A DNA stretch of 64,000 nt. Origin: Kwoniella bestiolae CBS 10118 (Eukaryota; Basidiomycota; Tremellomycetes; Tremellales; Cryptococcaceae). The DNA is taken from positions 1,488,001 through 1,552,000 of the forward strand of contig NC_089248.1 of NCBI RefSeq assembly GCF_000512585.2, in the 5' to 3' direction. How positions within the stretch are numbered: position 1 is the first letter of the stretch; every line of letters begins with the position of its first letter. The notes beneath the pieces were generated by a model that did not search any database, was not told where the DNA came from, and saw only the letters and a list, made by a program, of their open reading frames with translations. Below, piece after piece: positions 59,573 to 64,000 of the stretch. The translations under genes and the position numbers were made by a program.

Positions 59573-61660
59573 CTACCATGCCAAATTCAAACTCATCAGC
59601 TCCGACCCCATCCCCATCATTGCAATCCAGAAGAAAAACGTCAAACTCACCTGACCTTCCCCACTCTCCATCCTCTCTTGCAATATCCTCTTGGCCTTCC
59701 CCCTCCAATCCCCCTCTACCATCTCCGCCGTCCGATGGCAGGCAAACTCGAATCGCATATAATCTGGTATATAACTTTCTATGGGGTTTGCCAAAGCTTC
59801 GCCAACAGCTTCGCTGAGACCGTGTAGGTCGTGCGCATGGACTGAGTAGACGTACGGCCTGGGGATAATATACCATTTATCAGACTCTATACAATTACGT
59901 TTCCTTCTCCATTAGAGATGTGGAATGGGAGATACGTAAAGGTACTCACGGCTCGAGATCCGTCATGTGCCATTGCTGGGCGTGCCATTTCGTCCTGTTT
60001 TGGGGATCTTCCTCGTCCCACGTTAAGATTGGGTTGATAAACTACAAAACCAGATCAAATCAATTCAGCTTGGACTGTACATTCGAAACAAACAATATCC
60101 GGAAAGAAAATTAGGGGAACATCATATATCGCAAGTAGGAGCAGATAGGCCATACACAGAGAGAGACTAATGACCCACCGGAACACCCATACAAAGCGCA
60201 TCCCAAGGACTCGGACTAATCCTCGGTCTCCCCACCCCGATAAAAACAAAACTCTTGGCCAATTGCCCATAAAATTCGAGCTTTGGCAACTTCCCCAAAT
60301 TCACTATTCCAACCTCCTTGACCCGCTTGGCAGTATCCTCATCATCATCCGTCATTCCCCCTATGACCCTGATCCCGTACTCTTCCTGTAATCCCACCAA
60401 CGCCTCAAGGGTCCAGGAGAATGCGGTGGAATCTTCGAGGTAATGCATTTGTTTAGCTAGTAGATATGCCTGTGGTGGGTCCGACCGAGAGGCAGTGGGC
60501 AGGGAGGGGAGTCGTCGGCAGGTAGGTTCGATGGAGTAGGAGAGGAAGTGATTGGAGTTTCGGGGGGAAGGGGAGAGGGTGAATTGGGTTCCTAGGGGGT
60601 TGGCGGGGCTGTATGATGATGTGGTATAGGTCTTTGTTAGCTGATGTTTTGGGATGGGTTTTGGGAATAGTATGATAGAAGTAATAAGTGCAGCCGATAC
60701 ACAACATGAAGCGGGATTGGGCAACTTTTGAGAAGGACAGATGTAGAGACAAAGTGGTAGATTAAGGGATGACTGGAATCCCCACTCACTCATCCCAATA
60801 CCAGAAACTCAACACCCTCCACGCTTCTATCCCCTCCTCATTCTCCCGCGTCTTAACGCACTTCTGATCCGTATGCTCATAACACACATTCACCTGATCC
60901 GGATCGGCCAACACCATCCTAACATTCCCTTTTAATATCCCCCATAACTCGACAGTCTTCCGCATATCAGCATTGTACCAACCCAAACTACTAAACACAT
61001 AGGAATAATTATACGCATTAAGCGTAGATATCACACTTTGAGCATAGATTGTCTCTCCCGCTGTACTTGTTCCGGCGAAAGCCTCGGCGAACCATAGAGA
61101 ACTGAGGATGAGGATTGTAGTTTGGTTGGTCCCGCATCCTTGAGATATCAGTTCCTCCTCTTCCTCTTGAGATAGCTTCTCGTTCTCACTAAATGGCAGT
61201 GAAGTGTTTCGGAGTAAACCCAGATCACGACATTGGTTGATACGCGATATGACCTCGTCGTTGTGTTTCCATACGTCGCCTGTGAAGAAGTAGGGGTTCT
61301 CGCCTATGAGCGGATGGGAGGATGAAGAAGAGGATGTGGAGCTGAATATGTGTCGACCGAGAGCTAAGAGGATAGCGATGAGTGGGATGGGGAGGAGGAA
61401 GAGGAGGAGGAAGCGGTGTCGTGGGCGGATAGAGGTGGGTAGGAAGTTAAGTGGGAGAGGTAATTTTCTGTGTGATCTGTCAATACGATATACACAAAAA
61501 GATCATTATGTTAGTCTGTTTTTCCTATCTCTTAGGTTTCAAGAGGATACTATACTTACCTCCGCAGTATCCTTTCTTTCTGTTCATCTACACCTTCCTC
61601 CCCTGCGCCCGAAGGGGATGTAGCTAATGGTATATAATCGTTGTGATTATCCCCTGCCAT
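59573..61660 (-). CDS. GT18-like type II membrane glycosyltransferase
   Basis: Predicted Golgi glycosyltransferase resembling family 18 (the family of animal alpha-1,6-mannoside N-acetylglucosaminyltransferase V). Exons on the minus strand: 61660-61560, 61476-60790, 60608-60179, 60041-59950, 59858-59573; 531 residues. A short cytosolic tail precedes a signal anchor at about 56-75 (FLLLFLLPIPLIAILLALG). The lumenal stem and catalytic part follow. The C-terminal block VNLGKLPKLEFYGQLAKSFV, FIGVGRPRISPSPWDALCMG, VPFINPILTWDEEDPQNRT and PPYVYSVHAHDLHGLSEAVG follows the family's order: LGKLP..EF, IG.G.P..SP.P..AL..G..F..P, PHVWTV. The 3' end is uncertain: reading through gives GQVSLTFFFWIAM...LAW, while splicing the canonical donor GTGAGTTTG after GEGQ to an AG nearer 59530 gives a shorter tail. 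Donor and acceptor sugars are unknown. Confidence 0.75.
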
Positions 61661-62027
61661 ATTATGTTGCTTTACTGCGGATGATGCGAAAAGATGCGGA
61701 GCAGATTTCGTTTATCCTTTGGTTCGTTTCGTCCCTTACAATTGTTTGATGTCATGGGTAAATCATGTTCGTGCTGTTCACACTGTAGTGGACTGTCTGT
61801 CTCTGTCTCTTCTAGACCCTCCTATGAACAGGTGGCAGCAGATGGTATGAACACTGATTTGATAGATATATAATCGGGTCGTTGAGCTGTACGAGTGATG
61901 TTCACACAACAAACAATCTCAACGACTAGTCCAACTTTTTCCCGTCAAGCTTGAGAAGATGGAGATGGGTCCGAGCGGAGCGCCAAACGCGCCGTGTTAA
62001 GTTAACCTATTACTATTACACTTTGAA

Positions 62028-62041
62028 TACGAATATTCGTA
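62028..62041. promoter_or_regulatory. Perfect 14-bp palindrome TACGAATATTCGTA
   Basis: Each half is the reverse complement of the other, with no spacer. The half-site word TATTCGTA recurs on the same strand near 62148-62157. A dimeric factor site is possible; none is known to me for this exact sequence. Confidence 0.4.
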
Positions 62042-62125
62042 ATCCAAAGGACAAACCACATTGTAATGAGAAGTGTGCAACGGCTCTATGGTCACCGAAC
62101 GAAAACCCATTATTATTAGCCTAGA

Positions 62126-62132
62126 TCACGTG
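62126..62132 (+). promoter_or_regulatory. TCACGTG E-box (Cbf1-type)
   Basis: Exact match to the centromere-binding-factor-1/Met4 consensus of sulfur-pathway promoters in ascomycete yeasts. Its position upstream of a gene with a siroheme-synthase domain (siroheme is the sulfite-reductase cofactor) makes a sulfur-regulated role plausible but unproven. Confidence 0.4.
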
Positions 62133-62530
62133 TTTTGTATTGTTTCTATTCGTATTCGTGATTCCGTTAGGATATTCCTAATTGATGTGGAGACTCCAGT
62201 GCAAGTCAAGAAGTCGCGCAATCGGTTCTAATCCATTAAATTCGGAATCATTACGAGATCTCATTTCCCACAACAAACCAGAACAGTCGGATGACCGGGT
62301 GGAGAGGAGAAAGTTGGAGATAAATAATTTAGAATTTAGAAAGCATAAAGATAACAAAGTGGCCAATACGAGTATCATCTATCTTTGCTCATTATATCCA
62401 CTTCTGTATGATAGTATAATAGTAAAGACCTGTATAATAGTCCATCGGACCAGCAAAGACGACCTCACCTATCCCTTTTCCCCCTTCTCTACGCCTTCAT
62501 TCTTTCCCTAGTCGAGGTTGATCAGCCAAG

Positions 62531-64000
62531 ATGCAGCTCAAGGACCAACGACCAGCTCTATGGGTATCTTGGTGGATGGCTTTCTCGATAGTAATCGTAT
62601 CTTGGGGTGAGATGTTCCCCCTGTTTCGCTCGGGAAATCAAGCTGATATGTCTCATCTGCCTGAATAGACGCAGCGTACTGTTTCCTGCGTCCGAGGAGT
62701 TTTGGTAAAGGTGATTTAGCTTGGATATGGGCACCTTACAAGTGAGCTCTATGTGAACCGTCTTTCAGGGGACTAGATTAGCTGACACGATGTTCGTGGT
62801 AGCATGGTACCGTACAGTATGGTGAGCTCCCTTAGTCCCGGCTAACATGGCACAAGCTAATGTCGTTCACAATAGGTGGACTACCTATATGGTCAGCCAG
62901 GTGTAGATGCCAACGACGGATTCACAAATGCTCAAGGTGAGCTCCACCCGTTCAACTAAATGTATCATGGAAGAAATCCAGCTGACATTATGTATCAGCC
63001 TTGATGAACGTCATCGAAGTCTTCTTAGCGATCGAATACCTATACCTTCGACACACCTCACCAAGATCATCAACCAGAACACCGAACCCATCTCATCGGT
63101 ATCACGCTCATGCTCCGCTCGTTGGGTTCGCTGGAGCACTCATGACGCTTAGCAAGACCGCCCTGTACTTCTTACAAGGTGAGTTCATCCTTCAGCTTCG
63201 TTGATGCCAGACAAGGAGGCAGATACTGACTTTCGGCGACCATAGAATACTTCTGCGATTGGTGTATGGTGGGACATAATGATAGATTCACATTCTGGGC
63301 TGTATGGGTAGCTACGAATGTGAGTGGCTTTGATTTTCAAATCAAGTGTGTCACAGCTCAGCTGACCGACTGTTCGTGATCTTGTCTATCTCGTATCGTA
63401 GGGGTAAGTCCAGCTTGCGGACGAATGCCTGTTCTTAACGTAATGATCAAAGCTGATTTCCTTACTTTTGTAAAGAACTTGGATCCTCATCCCTTTCCTC
63501 GTCTGCGTAGCCTTAGGCAGATTCATTGCTCAAGCCCTTATGAGAGACACAGCAAGCCAGATTGCCTATCTTGAATGGTCAGCATCGCAAAGCCAATCTT
63601 CCACTCCCGGTACCACTTCGATCGGATCATCTACTCCCATTCCAATTAAGCCTGCATTCGATCAGGTCGAGTCCGACGCTTTCTCCTCCACCATCGCCGC
63701 ACCCGCTGCACTACCCCTTACCTTCCACCCTCGAGACTTGTCTGTGCTAGTTGTCGGGTCAAACCGTCTTGCAGCTACCAGAGCTACCACATTTTCGGAA
63801 GCTGGTGCCAAAGTCACTGTCGTAACGCAGTCATCGCTGTCGGACGCAGCACCCGAACTTAAGCAGCTGAAAGATGCTGGACGAATCGCACATCAACAGT
63901 TAGAGGGTGATGACAGTCGGGATTGGTCGTCTCTCCTTCCCAGCCTGAACATCTCCCTGGTATGCGTCACTGACACGCTAGTCGGAGCTCACTCTCGTCG
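62531..64000 (+). CDS. Apparent fusion: EXPERA/emopamil-binding membrane domain + Met1/Met8-like siroheme domain (3' end beyond window)
   Basis: Partial gene. Exons: 62531-62606, 62669-62741, 62803-62821 (19 nt), 62876-62936, 62999-63178, 63246-63319, 63402-63403 (2 nt), 63476 to the window edge. The N-terminal about 200 residues are a membrane protein of the emopamil-binding family: LWVSWWMAFSIVIVSWDAAY, DGFTNAQALMNVIEVFLAIE, LVGFAGALMTLSKTALYFLQ, then FTFWAVWVATNGTWILIPF. The last matches the conserved FWF.F..N..W...P block of sterol isomerases. The same exon then continues through a Ser/Thr/Pro linker into LSVLVVGSNRLAATRATTFS and EAGAKVTVVTQ, a Rossmann NAD-binding start like that of Met8 and the N-terminal half of fungal Met1 (siroheme synthesis). 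No stop occurs up to base 64000. Whether one polypeptide is made depends on the dinucleotide exon. Confidence 0.72.
63402..63403 (+). other. Candidate 2-nt micro-exon (GG)
   Basis: Upstream intron 63320-63401 has donor GTGAGT, branch-like GCTGACC and acceptor CGTAG. Downstream intron 63404-63475 has donor GTAAGT, branch-like GCTGATT and acceptor AAAG. Only GG lies between them. With GG the junction reads AAT-GGA-ACT-TGG (N-G-T-W), restoring the conserved family text. Without it the frame runs into TGA at 63572-63574. Confidence 0.65.

Larger units (their letters stand above)
61661..62530. promoter_or_regulatory. Divergent promoter, GT18-like gene / EXPERA-siroheme gene
   Basis: 870 bases between divergent starts. 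Contains TCACGTG at 62126-62132, which is the Cbf1/Met4-type E-box used in sulfur-assimilation promoters of yeasts, a perfect 14-bp palindrome TACGAATATTCGTA at 62028-62041, and a further CTATTCGTATTCGTG at about 62146-62160. These lie 370-500 bases upstream of the plus-strand ATG. A GGTTCTAATCC word at about 62223-62233 resembles a tRNA B-box but no cloverleaf surrounds it. Confidence 0.5.

Noticed and set aside
62196..62260. tRNA-like B-box word GGTTCTAATCC
   Set aside because: No A-box at the right spacing and no acceptor, anticodon or T-stem pairing around it; other GGTTCGA words (about 30001, 42950, 50919, 53724) lie inside introns, exons or spacers without cloverleaf potential.
1..64000. 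Transposons, CRISPR arrays, rRNA or prophage
   Set aside because: No transposase, reverse transcriptase, terminal repeats, regularly spaced repeats or rRNA text were seen; the window is ordinary nuclear gene space.

Overview
This is a chromosomal window from a basidiomycete yeast, most likely a member of the Tremellales (Cryptococcus/Kwoniella type). The reasons are short introns (mostly 45-80 nt, donor GTGAGT/GTAAGT, branch site CTGAC/CTAAC/GCTGAT, acceptor YAG) in every confident multi-exon gene, very small exons, tight alternating gene packing, and a gene set of purely fungal nuclear genes. I see no transposon, rRNA, convincing tRNA or CRISPR array. Gene models below were built by hand by joining reading frames across GT..AG introns. 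Exon limits are given so they can be checked, and I had no alignment or RNA evidence.

Layout. 1-455: 3' end of an unrecognised gene. 1286-2760 (-): nucleoporin Nup35/Nup53. 3325-5720 (+): NIPA-type magnesium transporter. 5983-7746 (-): mitochondrial Obg GTPase Mtg2, divergent from pyruvate dehydrogenase E1 beta (8081-10163, +). 10682-13055 (+): PA-TM-RING ubiquitin ligase. 13505-14932 (-): Kin17, divergent from prefoldin subunit 1 (15239-16347, +). 16859-17780 (-): NAC alpha, divergent from a Pdr16-like Sec14 lipid-transfer protein (18545-20725, +). 21697-22877 (-): Mpv17/PMP22 protein, divergent from a Lon protease with a C-terminal peroxisomal signal (23408-27187, +).

27513-38059 looks like a small catabolic neighbourhood: a Zn2Cys6 regulator (+), a cytosolic GH3 beta-glucosidase with a PA14 insert (-), and a Dal5/ACS-type permease (+). 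The last two diverge from a 1-kb promoter carrying a perfect CGGAG-N3-CTCCG palindrome. Then come UDP-glucose 6-dehydrogenase (39278-41850, +), a 2-oxoglutarate/Fe(II) oxygenase (42369-44331, +), a 1003-residue unknown (44970-48252, +), the NuA4 subunit Eaf7 (48628-50157, -), the SM protein Sec1 (50602-54130, -), a Kap114/importin-9 karyopherin (54450-59267, +) and a GT18-like glycosyltransferase (59573-61660, -).

The most unusual locus is the last one (62531 to the window edge, +). A gene beginning as an emopamil-binding/EXPERA membrane protein runs without a stop into a Met1/Met8-like siroheme-biosynthesis Rossmann domain. The two halves are joined in frame only if a 2-nt exon (GG, 63402-63403), flanked by two complete canonical introns, is included. 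Skipping it brings in a stop 33 codons into the next exon. A Cbf1-type TCACGTG site lies about 400 bp upstream. I treat this as the best candidate for something undescribed: an apparent fusion protein whose production depends on a dinucleotide exon.
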